A stretch of 64,000 nt of DNA from Lotus japonicus (taxonomy: Eukaryota > Streptophyta > Magnoliopsida > Fabales > Fabaceae), in the NCBI RefSeq assembly GCF_012489685.1, contig NC_080044.1:70666732-70730731 (forward strand). The letters run 5' to 3'. The notes beneath the pieces are model-generated. The model did not search any database, had not been told where the DNA came from, and saw only the letters and a program-made list of their open reading frames with translations. Both the position numbers and the translations under genes were made by a program. Positions 44,001 through 57,200 of the stretch are shown here, one piece after another (positions within the stretch are counted from its first letter, which is position 1; every line of letters begins with the position of its first letter).

Positions 44001-45024
44001 GTGAGTACAATTATGGAAAGTACATCTGGTCAAGCAAATACTTTCATTGGCACATACAACTATATGTCTGTAAGTAAAATATGCAAGCATATATATCATT
44101 CTACTACCAAAATCCATCACTGTTGTGCAGAATGTAAAATCCACTCTTGCCAATTTTACAGCCAGAGAGAATCAATGGAAGCCATGAGCATGGCTACAAC
44201 TACAAGAGTGATATATGGAGTTTGGGACTAATATTGCTCGAGTGTGCTATGGGGCGGTTTCCATACGCACCACCAGATCAAAGTGAAACCTGGGAAAGTA
44301 TTTTTGAACTTATTGAAACTGTCGTCGACAAACCTCCTCCTAGTGCTCCATCCGAACAGTTTTCTACAGAATTTTGCTCATTTATCTCTGCATGGTAATT
44401 GCTAAGTTTTCTGACTAGTTGTGTTCTATCAAGAAATTTAAACCTCCAAAAGTAAATGAAAACACCACACACTCGCAGAGTAAACTTTTAATTAGCGCTG
44501 GTAGTTTAAGGTTATCCTGAAATAGTTTGGATGCTTGGGGAGCCATCATTTTGAAGAATGCTGATTTAGGCAACATTAGTCAAAATGTAAAGCCCTACCT
44601 ACCTATAATAACCTTTATTTTCCTATGTAATTTTAATTTTTATGTTGTCTTTCTTAATTGCTTTGAACAACCCTCCATGTGTTTAAAACAAACATAAAAA
44701 GCTGGTACCTTAAATCACTATTCAGTTGGCTATTTTGCTGTGAATTCTACATCACAATGTGATTTTTATGAGTATTCTGATCCCCCTTTTCAATGTGCTC
44801 TTTGTTTAGTCTACAGAAAGACCCAAAGGATAGATTGTCGGCTCAGGAACTTATGGTATGTATAATCTCACGCATATGTACATATACCATACACAACAGT
44901 ATTTCTTATGCTTTATATCTAATTGAACTTCCAGAGACTTCCTTTCACCAGCATGTATGATGACTTGGATGTGGATCTTTCAGCTTACTTCTCCAATGCA
45001 GGATCTCCACTTGCAACCTTATAA
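41039..45024 (+). CDS. MKK2: MAP kinase kinase, group A (MKK2-like)
   Basis: Eight exons join in phase: 41039-41115, 41237-41321, 42243-42377, 43552-43776, 43887-44069, 44162-44394, 44810-44855 and 44935-45024, giving 357 residues (Arabidopsis MKK2 is close to this size). The N-terminal LKLSVP motif is a candidate MAPK docking site. The kinase domain shows the glycine loop GKGSGG (77-82), the ATP lysine in FALK (K99), HRDLKPSN (catalytic D192), DFG (D210) and the plant activation-loop pattern S/T-x5-S/T (T220, T226), then TYNYMSPERI. It phosphorylates MAP kinases in stress and immune cascades. The subgroup call rests on the N-terminus and the LANTF/QANTF-type loop. No lesion is seen. It is convergent with the PP2C gene downstream. 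Intron 3 holds a MITE and a tandem repeat; intron 2 holds a dispersed repeat. Confidence 0.93.
42528..42852. repeat. MITE and adjoining 89-bp tandem duplication in MKK2 intron 3
   Basis: Inverted ends GCTTGCAACACTCACTCTAA (42530) and its complement at about 42697 define a roughly 170-bp MITE. The right end and the following host sequence are duplicated in tandem (42675-42763 and 42764-42852). Confidence 0.75.
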
Positions 45025-46270
45025 AGGTTGGAATTTTGAACTTAAGCGAAAGTTTTTTCTTTTGTTCTTTATTTACCCATTTATCAGGTGTTCTTGAATG
45101 TAGATTACTAAATAAATCAATTGTATTGATCTGTAAGGGATACAGATGATTATGTTTTGGACCTCATGTATTTCAATTAAAATGAGGAAATTTGATGAAA
45201 GATTATCCTATGCTGCTTATATGATTACCTGAATTACAACTGATGAGATTTGCTCTCTTGCAACCTGCTTCAGATACTAAGATTTCTGGATAATCTGAGT
45301 TCCTTCTTTTCTTTAAATAAACAGTTTGAGTTACAGTACTGTGGCCACTTGGCAAGTGCAAATTCCGCCTGATATATAACTGTAGTTTGGATTCTCTTTT
45401 TGTTGTAATTGTAGAGCATCGCTTGCATATGGGCATCGTTTGCAGATGAGTCAGATAAACCGGCTCGTAGAGTTACCTTGAAGATTCTGTATTTTGTTGA
45501 GTGATTGAGTGCAATAATTTTGTGAGAAACTCATGTAAATGCAAGGTCAAAAAATTACACTGAGTGGCACTTCATTAAGAATTTAATGCTGAAGATTGAG
45601 TATTAGGGGACATTTGTAACAAAATGTTGAAATTTTATGAATGCAGCAAAACGTATCACTAGGATTTGCCTAAGATGCTGATAATATCATCTACTGTACA
45701 AACTCAGAAGAGATAAAGGTTTATTAATGAACGTGAAAGTTTATGCCTATTGTTACTCACTTACTCTGGCTGAATGCCCCCCAAAGTTATTTGAGTTAGA
45801 ACTTGTCAAAATGCCTTATCAATTTGGGTTTCATGTTTTATTTTTTGAGCAGAAAATTAGCAAAAATTTAGTCTCTTAAGTATAATTGTGTTTGTGTTTC
45901 GTAGTTTAGAATTGCGTTCTCCGCAATGTCGTAAGACCATGTATGCAGGATAACGCCAGTCCTGGAAAGGCAAGAAAGTTGGTGACTTGATGTCCTGGGA
46001 GCTGCATTTGGTCTAAAATGTAGTAGCTTCTGATTTACATGGTTTTGCCCCTTATGCAGTTTCAGGGAAGATTGCCAAACATGAAAGTAATTTTTTTAGT
46101 AAAAAACTTTTGATATGCTTGGAACTCTTTAAGAGTGCCGTTGACAACATATATAACTTACTTAGCCCTGGTATAAAACTGGGGGGCTAAACAGTGCTAA
46201 TGACTGAAATTACAAACAGTGAATGAATAGCATAAATGATGAAGTTCCAACATGCTAGAAACATATTATT
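45025..46270. other. Convergent intergenic region between MKK2 and PP2C
   Basis: It holds the 3' ends of both genes. No further gene recognised. Confidence 0.4.
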
Positions 46271-48959
46271 TTATGCCTTTCTCTTCAATTTTCTTTGAGG
46301 TTTCAAGTCAATCACTATTATAGAGATGTTATCATCACTTCCTCTGTGGAGGGCTAGTTTAGATAGATACTCTGCAGCTGACTGAGCAGCAGGATCAACC
46401 CCTTCACCTTGTCCTGTTGTTGTTCCATTGTTGCCATACTTCTTGTGCCAAAGAAGGATTCGTTTCCTCGCAACATCACAGGCTTCTTCATTTGTCATTA
46501 CATCCCATAAACCATCACATGCTACAATTAGGAGCTCATCGTTTTTCTCTCTACGCATGATAGTAACTTCTGGATCTGGAATTATCCATGGTTTCAAGTA
46601 TCTATCCCCTGTTGAACAAGAATATAAGGAGAATTACTCTCAATTACTAATACACAGATCTTAATAACAGTTTATAGCTCAATCAAATGCTATTTCAATG
46701 TAACAATATTTTCTTTTGTAGGCTGAAATCACGTTGAACAAGTGTAGTGAAGTTAACTTTTCTCCAAAATCTTTTAGAATAATGGAAACTAGCTACAATA
46801 CTGCCAATAAAAGAAAACTTGCAAGAAAAAAGAAGCTATTCTTCTTTCTTAAAAAAGTTGAAATGAAAAAATACATTACACCCTGTTTCAAGGGGAAAAT
46901 GGGAGCACAGAAGTTGGGTGGAAAGAAAAGGAGAGATGTATTTCTTCAATTTAGTTGTGGAAAGAAATATGAGGAAGGACAAATTTGATATGGGAACCCC
47001 ATTAATGCTTTCTCTCATCATCAAGTGGAGAGAAAACACAAATTCCATGAAAAAATTTCACTCTCCTTTCAATTTTACTCATTTATTTATCTCTCTCGTC
47101 TAGTTTGTGATTGAGCTAATTCTTTGTATGCTATCAAAGTTAAAAAAGATGTTCATTCTTCATTTTCTTTCTTCTTCTCATTCAACCAAACATGTGAAAT
47201 GAAATTGATTTTCTCTCTATTCAAAGTTCAAACAATATACAAAACACATTTAGTTCCTTTCCTCTCCAAATGAAGCATCAGTGAATTGCGAAAAAAATAA
47301 TGTTTTTAAGAGTTGAAAAAATAATAGTCAAACCATTTGATTGAGATAATAAAAAGCTTCAACTCTTCAACAAACATCAATTGTGTTCTAGATGCTGAAG
47401 GAATTTAATGCAATATACACATACCTATGGACCTTGACATTGCCAAGACACCAAGAACTCGGTATCCTTTCCAATGTATGACTCTTCCTCCTGCAGCTTC
47501 TATCCTTTCTCGTTCATCCTCTCGGTTCGGCTACAAACAGGAAGTAAGGTTCCTTCAATCAGACAACTTCAGCTTCTAACACAAATTCACCAAAAACACT
47601 GAAACTAGAATGAAAATGCCTTACCTTGTGGTCAATAGATAATGGCAGTGCTTCTTTCCCGCGATACAAAACTGCTCTTGAATCCCCACAATTTGCAATT
47701 ATTATGTGAGTTTGACTTAAAATGGCAACCACTGCAGTGGAGCCAGCAGTCTCAGGAGCAAGAGGTTCAATATTAGACTCAGATTCAGATCCACTATTGT
47801 TGTTTCCCCTACTACCTGCATCAATACCACCAACCTCGTCATCTACTTTCTGAAAACAATTGGAGAGTGCTTTCTTCCAATGATCCTGCCAACACTCTCT
47901 CCTATTTGCTTCAGCCAAACTTGATTGTGCAGCTTCTATCTCCTCAATCAACACCGAATGAAGACGTTCCCGGCAATAATTAGCAACCTAGGAATACATT
48001 ACAACACCCCTCAGTGAAATAAATCAAATTTAAAATACAGTTTGTATATTTGTTTGTTTGAAGTTTAAACCACAAGTATCTTCTATTGAGACAATTATGT
48101 TCGAGTCAGAAATGACTACTATAATATACAACTTGTATAAGTTGATTAGAGTATTTTTAAGGCATACCTGAAAGCCTCCATGTCCATCATAGACACCAAA
48201 AAAGTGGGCTGGTGAGTATTTTGTGTTTTCATTCACATGTTCATCCATTAGCATCTGTGAAGGGACTTGAAAAAGTTGAGGCTTGACAGCAACAGCATCT
48301 TCCATCTCCGGTCTATTTCCACAAATTGATGAGAAACCCCATAGAGGACCACCACTAAATTCCGAAACATTCTGGTAGCTTGTGTTCCCAGTTTTATTGT
48401 CCTTTGGGAACTGATCAAGAAGCATAGCAGAAAATTTTGGATCAGACTCAGATCCACTTAGATTTTCACTCCCAATATCCATTGCAACATAAACTGTGTT
48501 CTGCTCTTGCTTTAATGCTGGAAGTGGCTTGTTTATACAGGGCTTACCACTCATGTTATCATCAAACTTGATGATCGTTGGTGAATCGATTTCAGAATAA
48601 ACAGTCTTCAAGGATGCAGCCACAGATTGAAAGCTTGAATCATGTGGACACTGAAAATCCACAGACAACATCAATTCATCTTCTTTCATAGGCTGGATTT
48701 GGCTTTCACTCAAGATCCAATTACTCTCACATTCAATAACCATTTCTGAGACAATTGCATCCCCACCTTGATTTTCCTTTACCTCAGCAGATACTGTGAT
48801 TTGGTGCTCCACTGCAGGATTTAATATCAAAGCTGCTGCTGTATTGGCCATGATCTTCAGCCCAGTTATCTCCATGTGAGTCTTCACTGCAGACTCCTTT
48901 TGAATCAAAGTTCCCAGTGTAAATGGTACTGCAACACTAGAAGAAGATATTTCCTCCAT
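46271..48959 (-). CDS. Clade A protein phosphatase 2C, HAB1-like
   Basis: Four exons join in phase: 48959-48168, 47987-47625, 47530-47425 and 46608-46271, giving 532 residues (Arabidopsis HAB1 has 511). ATG at 48959 is chosen because MEEISS aligns with the HAB1 start; an upstream in-frame ATG at 48986 exists. The first 220 residues are a variable acidic region. Catalytic motifs follow: [17 protein letters not shown] (metal-binding D258), [18 protein letters not shown], and DGLWDVM. The Trp in GGRVIHW (about W405) is the residue that contacts bound ABA receptors in HAB1. The end ([14 protein letters not shown]) is typical of HAB1/HAB2. The protein is a negative regulator of ABA signalling, acting on SnRK2 kinases in nucleus and cytosol. 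No lesion is seen. Confidence 0.92.
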
Positions 48960-51900
48960 AGGCTTGTTTACTTTGCCTTGTAGCAATAGCCTTACCCTCC
49001 AGTATCCTAGAAGCTCCTTTGCCTTTAACCACTTTTTTCTCTCCCTTTTCCCTTAAGCCTCTTTTCTATGATATGGTTTCAATCACCATCAAAACACTAA
49101 GAAGGCTCCTAAGGCAAGAAAGTTCAATTTCTAGGCATCAAAATCCAAATCCTGAGGTAGCCTACAAGATCCTTTCTGAATTCACCTGTTCAGGATTCCT
49201 ATTTTCAACCCTATCAAAGCACAGGTGATGTCCTCAAACCTTCTATTCCTACCTCTTTTGATCCCTGAAAAAAAGGCAATAGATTTTTAAATAAACCAAT
49301 ATCAAACAACCATTGACAAAGTCAGTGCTTGTCTCTCTCTACCAGACAAGTCACAAGGGAAATGGGGTCATTGAAAATGAAGAAAATAGCAAGAAAATAT
49401 AGAGCAAAAAATAAAACGTTCCCTAGATCTGAGGTAAGTCACACCCTCCACTAAAATTTCCCTCCCCTGATTTTACCTCTTGTGTTCCTTTCATATCAAA
49501 AGGAATCCCACCCTCAAGATGATATCAAACCAAATGCAAATCATATTGGTCATATCGAATCCAAAATACACTTTGTGCCTTTGCTATCTATGGTGAATTA
49601 TACATAGAATTCTTCTCTAGGCCTACCACAAAATAAACATGTAGTTGCTTACCTTTGCAAAAATGGCAAATACTGCAGGTAAGGTGAGGGAAGAGAATGA
49701 ATTGAGGAACAGAAATGGTTATGTATCTCAGACAATGAACCACAAGTATTTCCTTCAGGGACTTTTATTGTAGACAAAAAACAAAAAATAGGAGGAGTTT
49801 TAGCTTTTGAAAAATAAACTAATATACACAACAGATGACTTTATTTTTTTATTTTAAAAAAATTGTTTACAAACAAACCAAAACAGCTTAGCTAGTTCAA
49901 GGTTCGATTGCTGATCAGTGTCGGTGTGTATAGAAAAAAATTTATTCGAAGAGACCAACTAACTTAATACGATCATACTGCATCAAGAAAATTAATCTAA
50001 TGGTGGTCGAATTCACAAACTAAAAACATTATTTACAAACAAAAAGGGGTAAATTTAAATGTATCATGCAGTAGCATGCTTTCCATTCCTTCCTTTTCAG
50101 GATGATGCAAGATTTCGACACATACCCATTTCTTTTGAAAAAAAATATTCAATCGTTGGGTTGAGTTTGGTTCCATCATTTCCTAAGTAACTCTTTCTTT
50201 ATTATACTTCCAATCAGAGATTAAGACGTGGAAGTCATTCTAATCTCAATCTCTCTCGTCCATTATGGAGTTAATAAGTATCTTCGCAAATGTGTGCTCT
50301 TATTTTATTTGATTTATTTACAACTGCTATATTGTTTTCTAATCAAGGATCAAATGTTGAACGATCCACCCACCATAGTATTATTTTCCATAATTTAATT
50401 AAAATAGGAAGAAATGTAAATAATAAAAAGGCTGTACGAGGAAGCCACGTGGGCGTAAGAATCGAGAAGAGGGTCCAAGCACCCAAGGTTCAAAGGGGAG
50501 ATGTATGAAAGAAACAGAATAACAATAGAAATGGGGAAAAGGGATAGAAAACTTTGCTGTATTTGGAAGTAGTAATAATGGAAAGATGCATGAACTGAAT
50601 GAACAACTGACACGCAGGGACAAATCAATAAATGGTATCCAATTCAATAATACCAGACTAACACTACTTCAACACTCTATTTTCAACCTATTTTTTGTTT
50701 ATTGATTAAAATTCATGTGAATTATAATATATTGAAAATGAGATTCACATATGAATTTTACATGAATTTTAATCAATTAATAAAAAATATTTAGAGAATG
50801 TTAAGAGTGAATGTTATCATCATTTATCATTCAATAATAATTAATAATTAATATTAATAATATTAATAAAATGAAAGTTGGAAGCAAGATGAGCATGAGA
50901 ATGAGATTCTCTTTTGATTGTATTTGCATATAGTTTTGCAATAATTATTTGTCCACACCTCTAAATTGAGGTGGAAAGAGGTGGAGGAGGAGAGAGATAG
51001 GAAGAAAAGAAAAAGTAAGAGAGAGAAAGTATAAGATGTGATAGATGATAAGAGGAGAGAGATAGAAATAAAAATAGGTGGAAATGAAGTGTATAAATAA
51101 GGAGGTGTGTATATATCATTACTCTATAGTTTTGTGCCGAAAGCCATGACAGACAACAACACCCTTCACTTTGTCTCCACGTGTTCTCCATCTTTGGTGC
51201 ATTCCAACCGACCATGTCACATTCATATTCATATTCATTTTCATTTCATTTCATCTCTCTCTTTCTTTCCCTTACTCTATGCCTTCTACACTACTAAATT
51301 ACTAATTTCTAGATTACACACCTTGCTATCTTTTAAGTTTTCATTTTGATTTGGAAAATTGGATTAAACTTTCTTACTCTTCATATTTTTGACAAAGTAC
51401 CTTTTGAAGACTATTGGCTCTTCTTCCTATAGTTTTGAGCACAGATAAAAATATACTCATAAATTATGATATGTGCAGTTTTAAAGTTATATATATTTTC
51501 ATTGTGGTCATAGACCTTGGTATCTAGATGTCGTATTGGATATTGATTAATTCGTTTCAAGCTGAATGGATTCATTTGAAGGGGTAATAAAACTATCACA
51601 TTTACAATTCCTCTTGTAACCAAAAAAATAACTATCACATTTATAAACTTTGAGATATATTGATAAAAAATAAAAATAAACTTTGAGATATTGCTTGAGG
51701 AGAGATCCAAACTTATTGCCACATAACCATTAGATGTTAATATTTTCATTATGTACATGAGAATGAATTAGGCTTTGACTAATTTCTAAGTAAATTCAAT
51801 TTAATGTTCTTTTGATTACTTAAATTAATAACTAGACACTTGTTAATTTGTAAATGTAAAATTATTAAATAATAATAGATTTCATTCATCTTTAAACAAA

Positions 51901-52140
51901 AAGAAGGGTTATGAGAGAGAAATAAATTTCAACTCATATAGCAGGTTTCTTTAACAGATAGTAGAGTAGTTTATGAAATTTAATACAATCAAATCTCACC
52001 GTCCGTCAAACGTAGCGATACGAATTTTAAAAATAAATTATTAACTTAACAAGAGACTAAAACTGTGCACACAAAAGAAGTTATATATTCACATCAATTC
52101 CTAACATAAAGGAAGTTCTGACTCCAACAGCAACATAAAA
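48960..52140. other. Intergenic region upstream of the PP2C gene
   Basis: It contains the PP2C promoter and leader. Near 50656-50815 an AT-rich inverted repeat (AACACT... and ...AGTGAATGTTA) looks like a MITE. At 50950-51125 is the inverted partner of the MITE at 26290. No gene recognised. Confidence 0.45.
50950..51125. mobile_element. Purine-rich MITE copy
   Basis: Reverse complement of the element at 26290-26465, with ends CCACACCTC and ATATATCATTACTC. Confidence 0.55.
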
Positions 52141-52524
52141 TCTATACTAGATACAAAGCACAAGCCGTTTACCAGGACAAAATTTGACGTGTCGCTCTCT
52201 AAGAAGTTTGCCACGTGTCTCCGTTCCCCGGGTTCTTATCAGCCCTCTGAAGGAAAAAATCTTTAGCAGATGTTTTAACACCATACTTCTCAAATACCAT
52301 GATTTTCCCACTGCTACCTACCTCTGTGTGATTCATGTGTTTCTCCCCCTTTTCAAATTTGAAAAAAAAAAAAAATACATTCTCCAATTCTGTGATTCTC
52401 CCGGTTTCTACTTTTTTCCAACTATAAATTTAGTACAAGGCCATTGTATCTACCACACCCACCCACCAACGTTGATTTGCTTACCATTCCCTGTACGTTT
52501 TACTTCCTTTCTGAGTGATTTGTG

Positions 52525-54938
52525 ATGGAGTCTGTTTACCATAATGTTGCTGAGCTTCGTTCTGGGAAGCAACATTGGAGGATTATGGTGAAGGTGATCC
52601 GGATTTGGTACAGCCAAGGGTTTGCCACATCGAAGTTGCCCCTTTCTCTTGAGCTTGTCCTGATGGATGATAAGGTACTGGCTTGATATCGTTTTGTCTA
52701 TTTGTCTATGTTATACATTTATTTTCCAGAATAATATTAAATATTCCGTGTTGGTAATGGTTGTATGCCTCTTTACTTTGAAGGGTACCAAGATCCATGC
52801 CAGTATTAAAAAGACTCTGATGTACAAGTTTGAGAAGTTACTGGTTGAGGGGAAGGTTTACAGTGTGTCCTCATTTGTGTTAGTGGATAGTAGTGGGGAG
52901 TATAAAACTACACGTCATAATTACAAGATATGTTTCATGTATAACACTGAAGTGCGCCCAATGGACCAGTTTCCTATTGATGCGTTCCCCTACAGCTTTG
53001 TTCCTCTAGCTGACCTTTTAGCTCCTACCTATGATTCCTCTTTCCTAATTGGTATCATTTTAGACTTTTATCTGCCTATGACAATTATGTGTTCCACCCC
53101 TTTAACAATTTCGTATTCCATATGGTTATGTTTTGCAGATGTGATTGGCATTCTAACCGGCGTTGGAGTTGAGAGGGAGATTGTTACTAATGGGAAGAAA
53201 TCAAAGATGAATGTGATTGAGATTGATTCTGCAGGGTAATTTCCCTTAAGTTTTTGGATTATTTGATTTTCATCGTTTGAACCTATAATGTAGTCATTCA
53301 CATTTACTTCCAGGGTCAGGGTTGAGTGCGCCCTATTCGGAGCTTATGTTGATGAGCTTGCTAATTTTCTTGGCGGTGGTGAACTCAACAACCCTGTCGT
53401 GATCATACAGTTTGCTAAAGTCAAATCCTTTCAGGGGCACAACAGCCTTCAAAATGTTCATGGGACTACTAAAATTCTGTTTGACCCAGATCTACCAATG
53501 GCTGATGTTTTGAAAACCAGGTATGCGTCTATGTTTTGGACTTTAAATTTTAGTCATTGAAATTGTGTACTTGATTGTCTGCCCAATGTTCCTTGCAGTT
53601 TTTTGGAAGCCAATGAAAGTGCATCGCACTCTGTTAGCCAATTGTCTGATTCCAAAACCGTTTCTGGCGAGGATGATTTCCTGGTTCTGACAATTAGCAA
53701 GTCTATTGCTGATTTGAGGGAAATCAAGAAGGTTTGAGATTGCATCTCATTGTTATCAAATGAGAAATGTTGATAACTCTTGCGTTATATGCCAGACTTT
53801 TGATGATAATATTATTTGTTTGTGTAGGATTGTGTCTGTGTTGTGTATGGTACCATTCTTCCTCTTGAAGAAGGTGTTGATTGGTGGTACACTGCCTGTA
53901 GATGTAGCCGCAAGGTGTATGCTGATGAAAGGATGTTTTTCTGTGAGGGATGTAACCGTCACGTGCTGGCCGTCTATCCTAGGTTTGGTTGACTTCATTT
54001 TAAATGTTCTCATGGTAACGTTGGGTGGTTAGATAGTAATGGTATATTTCATTTGGTTTAGGTATCGTCTTCAAGTCAGGGTGGAAGATAATTCTGGCAG
54101 TGCAAACTTTATCCTCTTTGATAAAGAAGCCACTGCACTGGTTGGGAAAACTTGCTCTGAAATGGTTGATGCTTGTGACAAGGTATGTTTCAACATTATA
54201 TTTTTTTAACGAACAACCTGTGGCCAAGTTAAAATTTTTATTGGTTGTATATAACTTTCAGAATGATAATGGGATGGGGATTCCTGTTGAATTAACTAGC
54301 TTTGTTGGGAGATCTGCTCTTTTCAAGATTGAGGTTAAAAATTTCCAAGGTCAGAGGTTTGACAGGTCCAGATTTGAGACTTCATATCGTGTAAAGCGTG
54401 TCTGCACTGATCAATCGATTATTGAGCAGTTCAAAACATTGCAGTTAGATAACAGTGTAGGTGTTTCTCTACCTTATTTTTGTTATGTTTATTTACCTAA
54501 TGCTGGTCCTGATCTTAATGAATACGGGATAAAGGTTGGTGCCTCTTCAAGTCGTTTGCTGCTCACCCCTCAGTCTACTCTGAATCCAGAAGCTGTGAAG
54601 CATGAGGAATTAGCGAAGGTTTATATTTTTAGAAGTATGTTATTGTTCCTTCTTTACCACATTATATAGACAAGGTTATAATTAAGTATTAATTGATATT
54701 TTTGCAGGATTTGTTGGAAGACTTTGCTGTTGTGTCCAATGAGAAAGCCACCCAAACTGAAGAATCTTTGGAAGGTCCTGCGAATCAACCTGCTATGTCA
54801 TTGGAATCTCCAGCGATTGATCTAGCTGGAAATACTCAAGACATCATCAGTCCTAAGAGGAGTCCTTCACCTGAGAACGATGGTGTGTTGGTTTTGACGG
54901 GCAGGAAGAAGAAGGTGTTTCCAAAGATGAGGAAGTAG
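52525..54938 (+). CDS. RPA1-like single-strand DNA-binding protein (Helitron cargo)
   Basis: Nine exons join in phase: 52525-52674, 52784-53051, 53139-53235, 53314-53520, 53599-53731, 53828-53982, 54062-54182, 54262-54618 and 54708-54938, giving 572 residues. Three OB folds in the order of replication protein A large subunit are visible. The N-terminal one starts at about 10 (ELRSGKQHWRIMVKV). The second contains DVIGILTGVG (about 140). The C-terminal one carries a zinc ribbon (CRC...CEGC, about 305-325). The end is rich in Ser/Pro with RKKK near the stop, a likely nuclear signal. RPA binds single-stranded DNA during replication and repair; in Helitrons such proteins are thought to help rolling-circle movement. 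No lesion is seen, so it may be functional. Confidence 0.85.
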
Positions 54939-55615
54939 AAGAATTGAGACCTATCATATTGACGATGCAGTTGTTTTAAATGTATTTGGTGTAATTTTAA
55001 GTTGTTAAGAAGCAACATGTGGTTGCAGTGTCTTTTTTCACCTTATTATCTATGTTATGTTTTTAAATTCCAGTCTGCTATTTCAATTGCTGTTGTTTGT
55101 TCCAAGAAATACCAGTTCCCATGGACATGGTCATCAATATAAATATGAAAGTAGTATTTTGCGTCGTCAATTAGGTACTTTTGTAGTGGACATGGTTGAT
55201 TTATGTTACTTTAATTTATTTTGATGACAATTATGTAAGTACTTACATACACCACTATATCCATTCCACACTTAAAATCCATGTAGATCATACTTGGAAC
55301 GTAATCAAACCATTTCACACTTAACTGTAATGGGTTTTGTTGTTTAAGAAAAATTTAGGATCCCATGAATCAAGTGTATGGTTTATTAAAAATTGAGATG
55401 TATGCAGTAGAATCAAGCATCTACTAATACCATCCAAGTGAACCTTGCTGTGGCCTATTATTTATACTATAAACTTAGATACTCTTGAATCAAGGGTATG
55501 GTATATAAAGGGTTGTGTTTTTCAAGTGAAAACTGAGTTTTCCTGCTTGAACCTTGCAGTGGATTATTTTGTTGTTCTTAGTTAGGCTGGATGAAACTTA
55601 GTGGCATCCTGATAT

Positions 55616-56113
55616 TACATGTACTCATCTATACTATACAAGATAATCATGATTTTTGTGTGGGCAAAATAACACTTTTAGTTGCTGTGGATTGTTAAAC
55701 ACATTTTCAACTGATCATGTCCACAAACTGGAATTGCATTATAGTCCTTAAAACTTCATTTCATGATGTCTCCAAAGAGTTTGCAAAATTGTAAAACTTT
55801 TGATGGACTAATTTGCAAATAGAGGGAGCATTGTGTGTCCAATTGCTATGGATATACTAGATACTACATGTACTCATCTATACTAGACAAGATAATAATG
55901 AATTTTGTGTGGGCAAAATAACACTTTTAGTTGCTGTGGATTGTTAAACACATTTTCAATTCACCCTGTCCACAAATTAGAATTGCATTATAGTCCTTAA
56001 AAATTCATTTCATGATGTCTCCAAAGAGTATGCAAAATTGTAAGACTTTTGATGGACTAATTTGCAAATAGAGGGAGCATTGTGTGTCCAATTCCTATGG
56101 TTATACTAGATAT
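55616..56113 (+). repeat. Tandem duplication, period 249 bp
   Basis: Two copies starting TACATGTACTCATCTATACT at 55616 and 55865 are about 95% alike by eye. Confidence 0.85.
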
Positions 56114-56934
56114 TACTGGTTACCCCTCTTAATGTGCTTCCAGACTGCACAAAACGCAGTGCCCTTTTGTATGGCTAACTTTTATCTCAGTTGTCTCAAC
56201 CAAGTTATGTTCCTAAAACCCAGTTTTATCAACGACAAAAAAGCATCCATTTTCAATTGAATGAAAGTTGGTTGCAATTCTAATACTATATTTAAAAATT
56301 TGACGTGTCTTTATATGTGACATTATTGCCCCACTATCATCACCGCATGCATTGTTTTAATACACTTACAACTTATAACTATTAACATGTATCATTATCC
56401 TTATATTTTCATATGTTTTATAATTTATTTTAACCTCCAACACTAAACGTGACAAGTATTTTGGTTCTACTATACTTAAGACTTAATTAATTGATTAATC
56501 TAAAGTTTACAAATTTCAACTACTAAAATGCATTTTATTTTCTTTTTAAAAAATATTATTACTTTGAAGGAGATACAATGAGTCAAGACATGAACCTAAA
56601 CAGATTTTATTACTGGGAAGAGTTTAAAAATATATTATTACTATAGAGGAGATATAAAAAAAAAGGAAAAGAATCAATATAAGTGATATTAACTCCATTG
56701 ACTCATATCCTTTTTTGTAATTACACATTTTATAAGTGCTTTTAATTACTATTACCCAATCAAGTTTCATTTATCAAATGGACTTTTAAAATCAAAACAT
56801 CCAAACATAAGTCACTTTACAATCCACTCACTTTCATTCAAACTCTATTTTGCAAACTCACTTTCACTCAAACTATATTTTGCAAACTTAAATCCAAACA
56901 CACACTAACTCTATAGACTCCAACTTTAGCCCAG

Positions 56935-57200
56935 TTTGGTAGAGATTATTTGAGTTTAGCTGACAACATAAGCTCTTATGCCCGTGTCTGGGAGGGCTTA
57001 TGCAAACAGCTTATGAGCTGTCATAAGCTATTTTCAGGTTATTTTCATAAGCTATTCAGGATAGCTTACGAAAAACAGCTTATGCTTATATATAGCTTAA
57101 GTTTAATTTATTTCAATAGATTTTTAAAATTTGCTTATGAGTCATAAGCGCTTATGACCATAAGTGCTTGATTAAGCTGTTTTTCCAAACGAGACCTTAG
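56935..57200. mobile_element. CTTATG-rich MITE-like repeat
   Basis: Many inverted CTTATG/CATAAG motifs are arranged around a centre near 57065. The right end CCAAACGAGACC and the left CAGTTTGG are roughly inverted. This is a common plant hAT-type MITE style. Confidence 0.5.

Noticed and set aside
50395..50647. Overlapping hydrophobic frames on the minus strand
   Set aside because: Arise from A/G-rich plus-strand sequence; no conserved pattern.
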